Source: [Clostridium] innocuum
GTDB taxonomy: Bacteria; Bacillota_I; Bacilli_A; Erysipelotrichales; Erysipelotrichaceae
DNA length: 64,000 nt
Assembly: GCA_012317185.1 (NCBI GenBank)
Contig: CP048838.1
Span: forward strand, 4,278,001 to 4,342,000
Direction: 5' to 3'
Below are positions 27,579 through 36,488 of this stretch, piece by piece. The notes below the pieces were generated by a model. It was not told the DNA's origin and made no database searches. It saw only the letters and a list, made by a program, of their open reading frames with translations. The position numbers were made by a program, and so were the translations under genes. Each line of letters opens with the position of its first letter. Position 1 is the first letter of the stretch.

Positions 27579-28427
27579 TCAATTTCCTGCCGCTTTCTCT
27601 GCCTCCTCTGCAATGTTTAAAACTGCAACCACCTCCTCCGCCTTCACATAGGGAGCCTTTCCCTGATAAATACATGCGTACAGGTCATCATAAATCTTAC
27701 CATAATCCGTTACCCTAGAGGGAATACGGGTCGTAATATCATTCCCATATTCATCCATATATGATAATACTCCCCAGTTATCCTCCGGTTCCTGCAGAAA
27801 GGAAGCCTCGATAGGCTCCTGTGCAGATTTTGCGAACAGATGCCCTTGACTGTATTTCATAAAACTGCCATTTGTGCCATGTACAAGGAATCTGGGATAT
27901 GGCAGCTTCACAAACAGGCTCGTTTTAACTGAGACCTTAAGCTTACCGTAATAAAGTTTAATATCAAAATAATCATCGGCTCCATCTTCTTTATTAAGAA
28001 TGCCTTTTACATCATAATCCGTTCTATCAGGAATACCAAACAGAGCTATCATTTGATCAATCGTATGAATACCCAAATTGAAAATCATATCCTGTGTTAC
28101 AACGGGGCGTGTTTTAAAATAATCATAGTGAGATTCTATTTCAATGAGCGTACCAAGCTTTCCACTTTGTATGATATCCTGCAATATAAGAAAATCCGCA
28201 TCAAATCGTCGATTCTGATTGGTATATGCAAGGCATCCTTTTTCCTGTGCAAGCGTAAAAACACGTTGTGCATCACTGCTTTTCATTGCAAAGGGCTTTT
28301 CCACCAAAATATGCTTTCCGGCCTTCAAAGCCATTTCTGCATAGCTTACATGTGTGTGATTTGGTGAATTAATACAAATGACATCAATTTCAGTATCCTA
28401 TAAATTAACCTGTTCATATACCTCTTT
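27579..28427 (-). pseudogene. 5'-truncated Gfo/Idh/MocA oxidoreductase
   Basis: The open part (ATG 28334 to 27579, 251 aa) is the C-terminal two thirds of an NAD(P)-dependent sugar oxidoreductase: MALKAGKHILVEKPFAM, then the catalytic region LGIHTIDQMIALFG. In the same frame upstream the sequence still reads as the family (DTEIDVICINSPNHTHVSYAE), interrupted by TAG at 28398-28400. Before that KEVYEQVNL is readable up to the stop of the next gene. The first half of the Rossmann fold, with the glycine motif, is missing. A deletion at the junction with the neighbouring gene plus a nonsense codon explains this. Probably non-functional; an internal ATG start would give a protein without the cofactor motif. 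Confidence 0.75.
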
Positions 28428-29369
28428 TTAAGAAACGCAGGAAATCATCAGCGCCTTTAGAACCTGTATCACTTTAATGACTTGCTGTTCCAGATCACTG
28501 TTATCTGTCCGTTTTTCTATTTTCAGTGATACGCATCCATTATAGCAGCTGCCGGACGTTAACAAAATATCCCCATATGCATGCTTATCCTCTGCCAAAT
28601 CATGCCATTCCGCATGCTCTGCTAGTTTCTCATGAAGTCCCTCCAGTATATGCCGGTCAGCAAATCCCTGCAGCTTTCCGACATTCCCGATGGAATCCAG
28701 ATACACCCGCTGAATACGCTTCTTCCCTATATACTCCTGCAGCATGCGCAGACCATACTCAGAACGTGTTCCCTCATCAATCATAGCAAAGGCTACGTGC
28801 TGCTTTTCCTGTTCAGATAGATCAGAGGCCAAAGCAAACAGGGCAATCAGACTTGAAGAATTGCGCACCATTGTATTTCCTGCCGCTATTCCTCCACGCA
28901 TATGCCGAATCCCATAAAAAACGAACAAACATACGAGTACAAGCACCGCTCCCCATAGACTCACAAATCCGTGCTTCTGAAGACTGGGAATCACAGTAAG
29001 GTATAAAAATGCAGCAATCGCAATCATACAGCATAGAAACAGCAAGGTATGGAGAAGGAAATTTCCCCTTGACCAGTTCGCATCAAAGGCTTTCTGCTCT
29101 TTGGGGTAAAACTGCCACAGCGGCGTATCATAATACGTGATGAAGACCACATCCGCTTTTTTGAAATCACCAGCGTAAAGATTATACATATTTACAGACT
29201 CCCGCCTCATGAGCGAAGCGGATACACAGGTGATATCCACAGGAAATCCGGCCTGCTCCAGCTGTTTCTGAGCCGCTCTCAAAAAATCCGTTTTCTGTCT
29301 TTCCGTATTTCTTTTTCCAAGAAGCACGCCATAACGCAGAATTACATCCTTTACGCTTTCCTTCTCCAT
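28428..29369 (-). CDS. membrane protein with degenerate M28-peptidase-like fold
   Basis: About 313 aa. Two membrane segments lie near residues 105-130 and 137-157 (FLLHTLLFLCCMIAIAAFLYL; LWGAVLVLVCLFVFYGI). The flanks resemble a zinc M28 aminopeptidase interrupted by the membrane pair: VVFITYYDTP stands where the family has AHYDS, and LIALFALASDL followed by VAFAMIDEGTRSEYGLRMLQEYI where it has the EE and GS motifs. Metal ligands seem lost, so it is probably not an active peptidase; this resemblance is my inference. Start at ATG 29369, six bases after GAGGTG. Last intact gene of the RpiR-controlled operon, closely following the HAD phosphatase. Confidence 0.55.
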   Translation of the reverse strand: MEKESVKDVILRYGVLLGKRNTERQKTDFLRAAQKQLEQAGFPVDITCVSASLMRRESVNMYNLYAGDFKKADVVFITYYDTPLWQFYPKEQKAFDANWSRGNFLLHTLLFLCCMIAIAAFLYLTVIPSLQKHGFVSLWGAVLVLVCLFVFYGIRHMRGGIAAGNTMVRNSSSLIALFALASDLSEQEKQHVAFAMIDEGTRSEYGLRMLQEYIGKKRIQRVYLDSIGNVGKLQGFADRHILEGLHEKLAEHAEWHDLAEDKHAYGDILLTSGSCYNGCVSLKIEKRTDNSDLEQQVIKVIQVLKALMISCVS

Positions 29370-29379
29370 CTTCGTCACC

Positions 29380-30048
29380 TCACGTATTCAGTTGTTCCAG
29401 CATTGCTCGCACACACGACAGATTTTCAGCGCAGTCAACATCCGATGCCGTATCCTCCACATCAATAAAACGATGATCCGGTATCCGCACGGTTTGAATT
29501 CCTGCCGCTACTGCCGCCTGTACACCTGTCAGGGAATCCTCAAAGGCTGCCGCATGCTCACAGGGAACCTGTGCCCGTCTTAAAACCTCCAGATACAAAT
29601 CCGGATAAGGCTTCAGCTTTATTACATCATCTGCAAACACAGGAATGTCAAGATAGGATAGCAGGCCCAGATGTGCGAGTATGGCAGTCGAGCGCTTTTT
29701 CAGAGAGGAGGTCGCAAGCCCTGTCCGGTATCCGTATTCCCGAGCTGCCTGCAAAGCATCCCGTGCATAGGGCATAGCAGACAGCGTACCATTCTCCAGA
29801 CACTGATAGATATACTGTTCCCGATCCTTACGAATCCTTGCGCACAATGCTTCCTCATGGCATACCTGCATCAGATATGCATGTGTATCATGAAAGCTTT
29901 TTCCCACCCAGCTTTTCACCACGGCTTCCGCAATAGCAACATGCTGCTTGTTCAAGGCATACAGCCAGCCCTCCAGATAGACGCGCTCTGTATCCACAAG
30001 CAGACCATCCATATCAAAAATAAGAAGCTCTGTTTTATCGCTGATCAT
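29380..30048 (-). CDS. HAD-family phosphatase (beta-phosphoglucomutase-like subfamily)
   Basis: About 222 aa. HAD motif I is FDMDGLLVDTE, with a helical cap, motif II ATSSLKKRS, and motifs III/IV as LKPYPDLYLEVL and FEDSLTGVQAAVAAG. Such enzymes dephosphorylate sugar phosphates or interconvert hexose phosphates. It overlaps the end of the KDPG aldolase gene; the start is uncertain (ATG 30048 preferred, GTG or TTG a few codons upstream possible). Its position suggests it acts on a phosphorylated intermediate of the operon's sugar. Confidence 0.85.
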   Translation of the reverse strand: MISDKTELLIFDMDGLLVDTERVYLEGWLYALNKQHVAIAEAVVKSWVGKSFHDTHAYLMQVCHEEALCARIRKDREQYIYQCLENGTLSAMPYARDALQAAREYGYRTGLATSSLKKRSTAILAHLGLLSYLDIPVFADDVIKLKPYPDLYLEVLRRAQVPCEHAAAFEDSLTGVQAAVAAGIQTVRIPDHRFIDVEDTASDVDCAENLSCVRAMLEQLNT

Positions 30049-30682
30049 ATGCACGGACAATATTCACCAGCTTTTCCGCCTCCAGGCGTACAGCTTCAAA
30101 ATCTCCTGTTTTAGCTCCCTTCGTGAGGCTTCCACCGGTTCCAACCGCAACTGCCCCGTTGTCCAGCCACTCCGTCAGATTGGCAGCACTCACCCCTCCG
30201 GTCGGCATGAAATCCGCCTGTGGAAGAGGTCCCTTAAAGGCTCTGACAGCCTTCGGACCAAAGGTATCACCCGGGAACAGCTTGATCACATCTGCCCCAT
30301 AGCGCAGACATTCCAGCATATCCTTTACATTGGCAGCCCCAGGAAAACAGGGCACACGATAGCTGTTGCACAGCTTCATGACCTCTGTATCCAGATGCGG
30401 ACAGACCACAAACTGCGCGCCCGCAGAAATTGCCATGCGTGCAGATACGATATCCAGACAGGTACCTGCACCGATAATGATATCATCACAATGCTCATAT
30501 GCCTTGCATAAATGCGCAATCACCTGTTCTGCCTGTGGTATTGTATATGTGATTTCCATGAAATGTATTCCACCGCAATATACAGCATCCACAATGTTTG
30601 TGACTTCCTCTTCATCCTTACCGCGAATGACTGCTACCAGCCTCTGTTTTTTCAGCTCAGCCAGCAAAGTTGTCTTATCCAT
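30035..30682 (-). CDS. eda: KDPG/KHG aldolase
   Basis: 215-aa class I aldolase that splits 2-keto-3-deoxy-6-phosphogluconate into pyruvate and glyceraldehyde 3-phosphate (related enzymes use galactonate or glucosaminate intermediates). The Schiff-base lysine is K134 in ADVIKLFPG and the catalytic Glu is E43 in FMEITYT; phosphate contacts come from MPTGGVS and AVGTGGSL. AAGGAGGAG precedes ATG 30682. No Edd-type dehydratase is in the window, so the substrate must come from another enzyme or a different pathway. Confidence 0.9.
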   Translation of the reverse strand: MDKTTLLAELKKQRLVAVIRGKDEEEVTNIVDAVYCGGIHFMEITYTIPQAEQVIAHLCKAYEHCDDIIIGAGTCLDIVSARMAISAGAQFVVCPHLDTEVMKLCNSYRVPCFPGAANVKDMLECLRYGADVIKLFPGDTFGPKAVRAFKGPLPQADFMPTGGVSAANLTEWLDNGAVAVGTGGSLTKGAKTGDFEAVRLEAEKLVNIVRAYDQR

Positions 30683-30716
30683 ATGCTCCTCCTTATCCTG
30701 TAATCGATACGTATCT

Positions 30717-31646
30717 CTATGCCTCCAGCGAACAAATCAGATTTTCCACCGCCATACGGCTCATGGCGTTAATAGCCTCCTGTGTGGAAGCGGCCGTATG
30801 CGAACTCACAATCACATTGGGAAGTGTCAGGAGCTTGGAGTTCTGCGGCGGCTCCTGCTCAAAAACATCCAGCCCCAGACCGTAAAGCTTCCTTTCCTTC
30901 AATAGTTCATACAGCGCGTCCTCATCCAGCAGTCCTCCTCTGGCCGTATTGACGATAATCAGATTACTTTTCGCACGCTTCAGATTATCTTTATTCAGGA
31001 TATGACGTGTTTCCTGCGTCAGTGGAAGGTGTAGAGAAATGAAGTCACATTCCCGTATGATTGTATCCACATCTGTAAAGCATACATTATATTTATTCAA
31101 GAAGGCATCATCCCTCATGATGTCATATCCATAGACACGCATGTCAAAGCCGCTGGCACGCTGCACGACTCCCTTCCCTATAGCCCCCAGTCCGAGTACA
31201 CCGATTGTTTTTCCATAGATATCTAATGCTTCCTTTTTGGACCAGTCATTGTGATGACAGCCCTCATCAATTTCCACAACACGCCGTGCTACAATCATCA
31301 ACAGAGTCATGGCGTAATCCGCAACCGCATTGGCATTCGCATTCACAGTGCGGCTTATGGCGATGTTGTTTTCTTGCGCATATGCACAGGCGATGTTATC
31401 GATACCGACTCCGTACTTTGCGATAGCCCGCAGTCTGGGTGCCTGCCTCAGAGCCTCCTCACTCACCGGATCAACACCGACAATCAGTCCGTCCATATCC
31501 TGAAGTGCACTGCACATCTGCTGCTCATTCATAATCGTTCCGTAAGGATTGAAGACGGGTTCAATTCCATGCTGTCGAAGCTTTTCTATCAGCTCCTCGC
31601 GATTATATTTTCCAAAGGAACGCGGAGTAATCAAAACCTTTTTCAT
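30717..31646 (-). CDS. D-2-hydroxyacid dehydrogenase
   Basis: 309-aa NAD(P)-dependent reductase of the phosphoglycerate dehydrogenase/2-ketogluconate reductase superfamily. It has the Rossmann motif GVLGLGAIGKG, the catalytic Arg region NTARGGLLDEDAL, the Glu in LGLDVFEQEP and the His in SSHTAAST. It starts one base inside the IIA stop (TGATG), so it is coupled to the PTS. In this operon reduction of a phosphorylated 2-keto sugar acid, or oxidation of a hydroxy acid, is plausible; SerA-type serine synthesis is less likely because the C-terminal ACT domain is absent. Confidence 0.88.
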   Translation of the reverse strand: MKKVLITPRSFGKYNREELIEKLRQHGIEPVFNPYGTIMNEQQMCSALQDMDGLIVGVDPVSEEALRQAPRLRAIAKYGVGIDNIACAYAQENNIAISRTVNANANAVADYAMTLLMIVARRVVEIDEGCHHNDWSKKEALDIYGKTIGVLGLGAIGKGVVQRASGFDMRVYGYDIMRDDAFLNKYNVCFTDVDTIIRECDFISLHLPLTQETRHILNKDNLKRAKSNLIIVNTARGGLLDEDALYELLKERKLYGLGLDVFEQEPPQNSKLLTLPNVIVSSHTAASTQEAINAMSRMAVENLICSLEA

Positions 31647-32077
31647 CAGTAGTCCTCCCCGTTTTCTTCTTCCTTCACCACCAACGGCTCACTGATGCCA
31701 TCCAGACCAGCCGCCCCCGCAATCGCAACAAGCTCCTGCAGGGAGGAGGATACCCGCATTGCCGCGGTTTCCAGCAGCATTGCCAGATTCATACCGGCAA
31801 GCACACGGACACTTATTCCCTCCTGCGCCATTCGGGCCGCTGCATAAACAGACGCATTAAACGGAGAAGCTCCGTAAAGATCGACAAATACCAGTACACC
31901 ATCTCCACTGTCCAGCTGTCGTATAGCCTCCATGACCTTTGCACGAAAGCTTTCAAAATCCTCACCTGCGCAAAGAGAAACCGTGTGCATCCGGTCACAG
32001 CTTCCCATAATCAGCTCCAGGCTGTCCAGCATTCCTTCCGCCATTCTTCCATGGCTGACCAGCAGCATCCCAATCAT
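31646..32077 (-). CDS. PTS mannose-class IIA component (second locus)
   Basis: 143-aa cytosolic IIA; phosphohistidine H9 in MLLVSHGRMAEGML, with DLYGASPFNASVYAAARM. The C-terminal 20 residues are an acidic tail. It overlaps the IIB stop by four bases. It is clearly different from the IIA at 12.3 kb. Confidence 0.9.
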   Translation of the reverse strand: MIGMLLVSHGRMAEGMLDSLELIMGSCDRMHTVSLCAGEDFESFRAKVMEAIRQLDSGDGVLVFVDLYGASPFNASVYAAARMAQEGISVRVLAGMNLAMLLETAAMRVSSSLQELVAIAGAAGLDGISEPLVVKEEENGEDY

Positions 32078-32580
32078 GCGGAATGCTCCTCAAACAGGCG
32101 TGCAGCCTCTTTTAAAGATACACGGCGTGAGGATGGAATCGCCTGAAAATATACATCAATGCCATAGTCTTTTTCCAGCTCCTGCAAAATCTTTAGCTGT
32201 TCTTTGTTGATTGCGACCTCCTTAATGATTGAGGTCAGTCCCGGCTTCTGTGGAATACCGCCAAGATTCAGCTCTTTCATCGGCACTCCTCCCCGTATGA
32301 TATCTGCCATCACCTCAATGCTCTTGGTCAGCAGAATGACATGATAGTCATCGTACTGCCGGTCATTCCAGTATCGTACAGCACCGTCCTCCTTCAAAAC
32401 CCGTACCTTCAGGCCGGTGCGTGAGCCTGCACCGAGAATGATGTTCTTTGTAAACGGATCGTGTGCCGATGGATCATCTGCGACAAATATCGCAGTTGCC
32501 CCTGCGGATTTTGACAGACTCGTCATAACCTGTCCGTGAATCAGTCTTGCATCTACACGTGCCAACACTACCTTACCCAT
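32074..32580 (-). CDS. PTS mannose-class IIB component (second locus)
   Basis: 168 aa; phosphohistidine H15 in RVDARLIHGQVMTSL; GGVPMKELNLGGIPQKPG is typical of the family. AAGGAGG precedes ATG 32580. Accepts phosphate from the overlapping IIA. Confidence 0.92.
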   Translation of the reverse strand: MGKVVLARVDARLIHGQVMTSLSKSAGATAIFVADDPSAHDPFTKNIILGAGSRTGLKVRVLKEDGAVRYWNDRQYDDYHVILLTKSIEVMADIIRGGVPMKELNLGGIPQKPGLTSIIKEVAINKEQLKILQELEKDYGIDVYFQAIPSSRRVSLKEAARLFEEHSA

Positions 32581-32598
32581 AACGGTTCCTCCTTAATG

Positions 32599-33459
32599 TT
32601 ACAGAATGCCAAAGCCGGCCAGTACGCCGAGGATAATCGTCAGACCGATCAGTGCCTTCGTGACATTCAAACCCTTTTTAGTGAAATAGAAATATACCAA
32701 CCCCACAGTCAACAGCGGCAAAATCCCCGGCATCACACCGTCAAGGATTTCCTGAATTACGAATTCCTTACCGGACAGGGTAAAGGCCAGCGTAGAGGAT
32801 ACCTTGACATAGTTGGCTGCCAGAATCCCCATCATGAACAGTCCCAGAATCGAGAGTGCTTCAATAATAATCTGCATCTTCGTACCGACGACCTCAGTGG
32901 CAGCTGTGCGCCCCAGCTTGAAGCCCAGCTGCGCGAAGTAATAGCCGATAACCAGCTGATACAAGGAGAACATGACGAACGGAAACAAGGCGCCGATTGC
33001 GTTTCCCTGCTGTGCCCACGGTAATGCGATGGCGATAAAGATATATTGAATCGTACCGGAGTCAATGGAATCCCCGATACCAGCCAGTGCTCCCATCAAA
33101 CCGGCCTTCGTGTTGTAAATCAGATCATCGTCAATTGTGACGGGTGTATCCATATACACCTCCTGCGCACGAGCTGCCTCCAGGGAAGCCATGATTCCTG
33201 TTATGGTACCTCCACCCCACGATATCTGTGTATTGAAGAACAGCAGATGACGCTGGTAGGCCTCAGATAAATCCTTTTTGTCCTTATACAGCTTTTTCAG
33301 AATCGGCATCAGCGCCCACATCAGAGACGGTGCAATATATTTATCAAAGGAATGCGGAATCTCATTGGCGAAATAGAAGCGCAGCCATGCAAGGCTGACA
33401 TCCCTTTTCGTTATTGCTTCCGGTTCCAGATTCACGCTTTTCTGCAGCATTTCACTCAT
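32599..33459 (-). CDS. PTS mannose-class IID component (second locus)
   Basis: About 286 aa membrane subunit with FFNTQISWGGGTITGIMASLE and GLMGALAGIGDSIDSGTIQ. I start at ATG 33459, eight bases after AAAGGTGG. Here the gene order is IIC-IID-IIB-IIA, reversed relative to the first locus. Confidence 0.92.
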   Translation of the reverse strand: MSEMLQKSVNLEPEAITKRDVSLAWLRFYFANEIPHSFDKYIAPSLMWALMPILKKLYKDKKDLSEAYQRHLLFFNTQISWGGGTITGIMASLEAARAQEVYMDTPVTIDDDLIYNTKAGLMGALAGIGDSIDSGTIQYIFIAIALPWAQQGNAIGALFPFVMFSLYQLVIGYYFAQLGFKLGRTAATEVVGTKMQIIIEALSILGLFMMGILAANYVKVSSTLAFTLSGKEFVIQEILDGVMPGILPLLTVGLVYFYFTKKGLNVTKALIGLTIILGVLAGFGIL

Positions 33460-33488
33460 AATTGTATCCACCTTTCCATAACTTCATC

Positions 33489-34310
33489 CTAATAGTCATC
33501 CTCTTCCTCGTTGTCTGCAGTATTGATTCCGGAAGCGGAGAACATGCTCACAGCCTCTGTTTTAGACAGAACGAAGATAAAGGCGATGATGGTACCAATG
33601 ATTGCATACGTAATCATTGTGATATTCAGACTCTTTAATACGACAGCGACAAAGTAGGCAAGCAGGAAGAAAGCAATATAATTCTTTTTTCCGATTACAT
33701 AAATCGTAACAGCGATACCGATGGATGCCAGTCCGCCTCCGATTACCTCCAGAATATGGAAGAGGATGCTTCCGGATGTGGATTGTACGATATCCGCGAT
33801 AACCGGTGCTCCATAATACAGAGATACGAACATGAAAGGAACAAAAATCAGAAAGGCCACCAGGATCGGAATGAAAATGATAGATATTGTAAGCATTTTA
33901 TCGTTGGCACTTTTTGCGTATTTATCCGTGAATTTCTGCATAACGAAGGTGTTGACGAAAAAGCGGAACTGATACAGATAGGAACCGAGCAGTCCAACCG
34001 GTACAGCAACGGCGATAGCTGCCTCCGGCTTCATATCTCCAAGCAATGCCACCGGTACAGCAATGGCTGCGGCAATGGCAGGCTCGGAGGGCATCTGACC
34101 TCCCGGAGAAAAGACCCCCATATAGATCAGCTGAATCGCTGCGGTGATAATCATCGCTTCAGCGACACGGCCGAATACGAGACCGACGATCAGTCCGGTC
34201 ATCATTGGGGTAAAGCGCAGTGTCGTTGTGGCACCTCCCAAAAATGAACGTGACATAACCAGACCGATCCAGATGGAAATAACTACTGCCTGTACAATCG
34301 TGATTTGCAT
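33489..34310 (-). CDS. PTS mannose-class IIC component (second locus)
   Basis: About 273 aa and highly hydrophobic, with VAEAMIITAAIQLIYMGVFSPGGQMPSEPAIAAAIA. The start is ATG 34310 after AAGGAGG; an earlier in-frame codon would overlap the dehydrogenase gene. The C-terminus ends in an acidic stretch (NEEEDDY). Confidence 0.92.
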   Translation of the reverse strand: MQITIVQAVVISIWIGLVMSRSFLGGATTTLRFTPMMTGLIVGLVFGRVAEAMIITAAIQLIYMGVFSPGGQMPSEPAIAAAIAVPVALLGDMKPEAAIAVAVPVGLLGSYLYQFRFFVNTFVMQKFTDKYAKSANDKMLTISIIFIPILVAFLIFVPFMFVSLYYGAPVIADIVQSTSGSILFHILEVIGGGLASIGIAVTIYVIGKKNYIAFFLLAYFVAVVLKSLNITMITYAIIGTIIAFIFVLSKTEAVSMFSASGINTADNEEEDDY

Positions 34311-34335
34311 ATTTCTGCCTCCTTGAACGTGTACA

Positions 34336-35229
34336 TCATTCTGCGGTTTTGTGACCGCCAAATCCCTTTCTCAGTGATGCGACGACTTTCCCTGTGAAGG
34401 TATCCTCATACAACGAGCGATAGCGCATCATCAGGGCTGTGGATATTACCGGAACGCTGACATTACAGCGCATTGCCTCCTCCACTGTCCATTGTCCTTC
34501 TCCGGATGCATACATGATTCCCTTCACGGCATCCAGCTTTTCATCCTCTCTGAATGCCTCCTCAGCCAGCTTCATGAGCCAGCTTCGAATGACAGAGCCG
34601 TGATTCCACAATCTTGCGACCTGTGCATTATCATAGGGATAGGGGCTGTGCTGTAATAGCTCAAAGCCCTCTCCTATGGCCTGCATCATGCCATATTCGA
34701 TTCCATTGTGCACCATTTTCAGATAATGACCGCTTCCCGCATCACCGGCATACAGATACCCCTGATCCGAAGCAATGCGTTGAATCAGCTCTTCGATAAC
34801 TGCAAAGTGCTCACGTTCACCCCCAATCATAAAGTTGGCTCCCTCAAGGGCACCGCGAATACCGCCGGAGGTTCCTGCATCATAGAAATGTATCTTTTTC
34901 TTTTTTAGAAATTCATAATTACGTATCGAATCTCTGTAAAATGAATTTCCCCCGTCGATCACGTAATCCCCTTCCTCCAGCAACTCTGCAAGTTGGTGTA
35001 CCATGCTTTCGGTTATGTCCCCTGCCGGAAGCATCAGCCAGATTATACGCGGTTTCTGCAGAGCAGCAATCAGCTCCTGCAGCGTTTGTACAACCGAGAT
35101 TCCTTTTGCTTTTGCCTGCTTTCGGGGTCCTGTCTGTATGTCATACCCATAGGCACGAATACCACTGCTCTGCATGTTCATAGCAATATGAAGACCCATT
35201 TTCCCCAAACCGATTAAACCTGCTTCCAT
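34336..35229 (-). CDS. short-form 6-phosphogluconate dehydrogenase (GntZ/YqeC-like)
   Basis: 297 aa. Rossmann motif GLGKMG at residues 7-12, GGIRGALEGANFMIGG in place of the long-form signature, and the catalytic region GSGHYLKMVHNGIEYGMM. Short forms of this size lack the extra C-terminal all-helical repeat and are often NAD-dependent. First gene of the RpiR-controlled operon; ATG 35229 after AAGGAG. Together with the long-form Gnd at 7.5 kb it is the second such enzyme linked to a mannose-class PTS in this window. Confidence 0.9.
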   Translation of the reverse strand: MEAGLIGLGKMGLHIAMNMQSSGIRAYGYDIQTGPRKQAKAKGISVVQTLQELIAALQKPRIIWLMLPAGDITESMVHQLAELLEEGDYVIDGGNSFYRDSIRNYEFLKKKKIHFYDAGTSGGIRGALEGANFMIGGEREHFAVIEELIQRIASDQGYLYAGDAGSGHYLKMVHNGIEYGMMQAIGEGFELLQHSPYPYDNAQVARLWNHGSVIRSWLMKLAEEAFREDEKLDAVKGIMYASGEGQWTVEEAMRCNVSVPVISTALMMRYRSLYEDTFTGKVVASLRKGFGGHKTAE

Positions 35230-35287
35230 TCCTTCATCTCCTTTCCGTGCACTCAATCCGCATCAGCAGATAGCGCTTACACCATCT

Positions 35288-35315
35288 ATTATAAAAATAA
35301 TTTCCATATTGTCAA
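35288..35315 (-). promoter_or_regulatory. promoter of the second PTS operon with operator in its spacer
   Basis: Minus strand TTGACA (35310-35315), 16-base spacer, TATAAT (35288-35293). The spacer is almost entirely one copy of the repeated element AAATAATTTCCATAT (35295-35309), so a bound repressor would block RNA polymerase directly. Confidence 0.8.
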
Positions 35316-35584
35316 TCATATATTGCAAATAATTTCCAATTTGTGAAATGTTTATATCCGTGTAAACGCAAGTTGGGATGCGTTGGTGACAGCTTGGGGA
35401 TAAAGCTTCATATATCCCATTATATTCAGGTTTATTTTCATTTATGTTGAAAAAAAATCATATCGTTTATTTTCACATTTCATTCGTAATCCGGGATAAT
35501 CCACTGTTAATCAGACAGGTAATATTTTCATATTTGGATTTAATATATAAAATAATTTTTCAATAGCTGAAAATAATTTCCAAT
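35295..35584. repeat. four copies of a putative RpiR operator
   Basis: The element AAATAATTTCCAAT occurs at 35295-35309 (ending CCATAT), 35327-35340, 35550-35564 (ending TTCAAT) and 35571-35584. Two copies flank the operon promoter and two lie just upstream of the rpiR -10. The core is a loose palindrome (GAAAnnnnTTTC). The distribution fits a local regulator that controls both divergent transcripts. Confidence 0.65.
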
Positions 35585-35642
35585 ATAACACCACATTTCG
35601 CAATATCTGTTATAATATAAGTATCAGAAACGGGGTGTATGT

Positions 35643-36488
35643 ATGAGTATGGAATTTGCAGGACGGGTGAAGGGTCATTATTACGGTTTGAGTAAAACGG
35701 AGAAAAAAATTGCCGATTATCTGCTGGAGCATGCAACGACCGCTAGACACTTATCCATTCAGGAGCTGGCAGAGGATATTGATGTATCCATGTCTGCTAT
35801 CTCCCGATTCACCAAAAAGATCGGCTATAGCAACTATCAGGAAATGCGGCTGCAGCTGAGTGAACCATTTGATCATCTGAGCGAATCGTTTTTTGCGTCC
35901 CTTGATGAGAACGACACAGCAATGAATATCGCAAAGGCTACCTTTCAAAGCGGTATTACCTCGCTTTCCTCAACAATGGCGGTATTGAATCAGGATTCTC
36001 TTGAACAGGCCGTACATCTGCTTGGAAGAGCAAAAACCTGCGGACTGTTTGGAATGGGAGCTTCCTCCGTCATTGTACACAGTGCCTATCAGCGGTTTCT
36101 GCGAACCTCCTTAAACTGCCAGTTTTCACTGGATTACCATATGCAGCTGATGTATGCAGGAAGGCTGTGTGAAAAGGACTGTGCCCTAATCGTATCGCAT
36201 ACCGGAAGAAACAAGGATGTTCTGCGTATTGTGGATATCCTGAAGGAGCGCGGTGTCCCAATCATATCTGTCACCAGCAACGCCGCATCCCCTCTTGCCC
36301 GGAAAAGTGATGTTTTTCTATTTTCCATTTCAGAGGAGACAAAATTTCGTCCGGAGGCGATTTCCTCCAGTGTTTCCCAGCTGATGCTGATGGATACCCT
36401 CTTCACACTGTACGCCATCAAAGAGGATAATGATCCGGAGTACTTCAACAGAATTCGCCGAATCGTAAACACGACCAGAATTCCATAA
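35643..36488 (+). CDS. RpiR/MurR-family transcriptional regulator
   Basis: 281 aa. N-terminal HTH (about residues 1-77: GLSKTEKKIADYLLEH, LAEDIDVSMSAISRFTKKIGYSNYQEMR) followed by a SIS sugar-phosphate-binding domain (about 125-255: GLFGMGASSVIVHSAY, VSHTGRNKDVLRIVDIL). A perfect TATAAT at 35611-35616 precedes it and GGGGTG is five bases from ATG 35643. It is divergent from the sugar-acid PTS operon and almost certainly its regulator, with a phosphorylated sugar acid as the likely effector. Confidence 0.92.
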   Translation: MSMEFAGRVKGHYYGLSKTEKKIADYLLEHATTARHLSIQELAEDIDVSMSAISRFTKKIGYSNYQEMRLQLSEPFDHLSESFFASLDENDTAMNIAKATFQSGITSLSSTMAVLNQDSLEQAVHLLGRAKTCGLFGMGASSVIVHSAYQRFLRTSLNCQFSLDYHMQLMYAGRLCEKDCALIVSHTGRNKDVLRIVDILKERGVPIISVTSNAASPLARKSDVFLFSISEETKFRPEAISSSVSQLMLMDTLFTLYAIKEDNDPEYFNRIRRIVNTTRIP

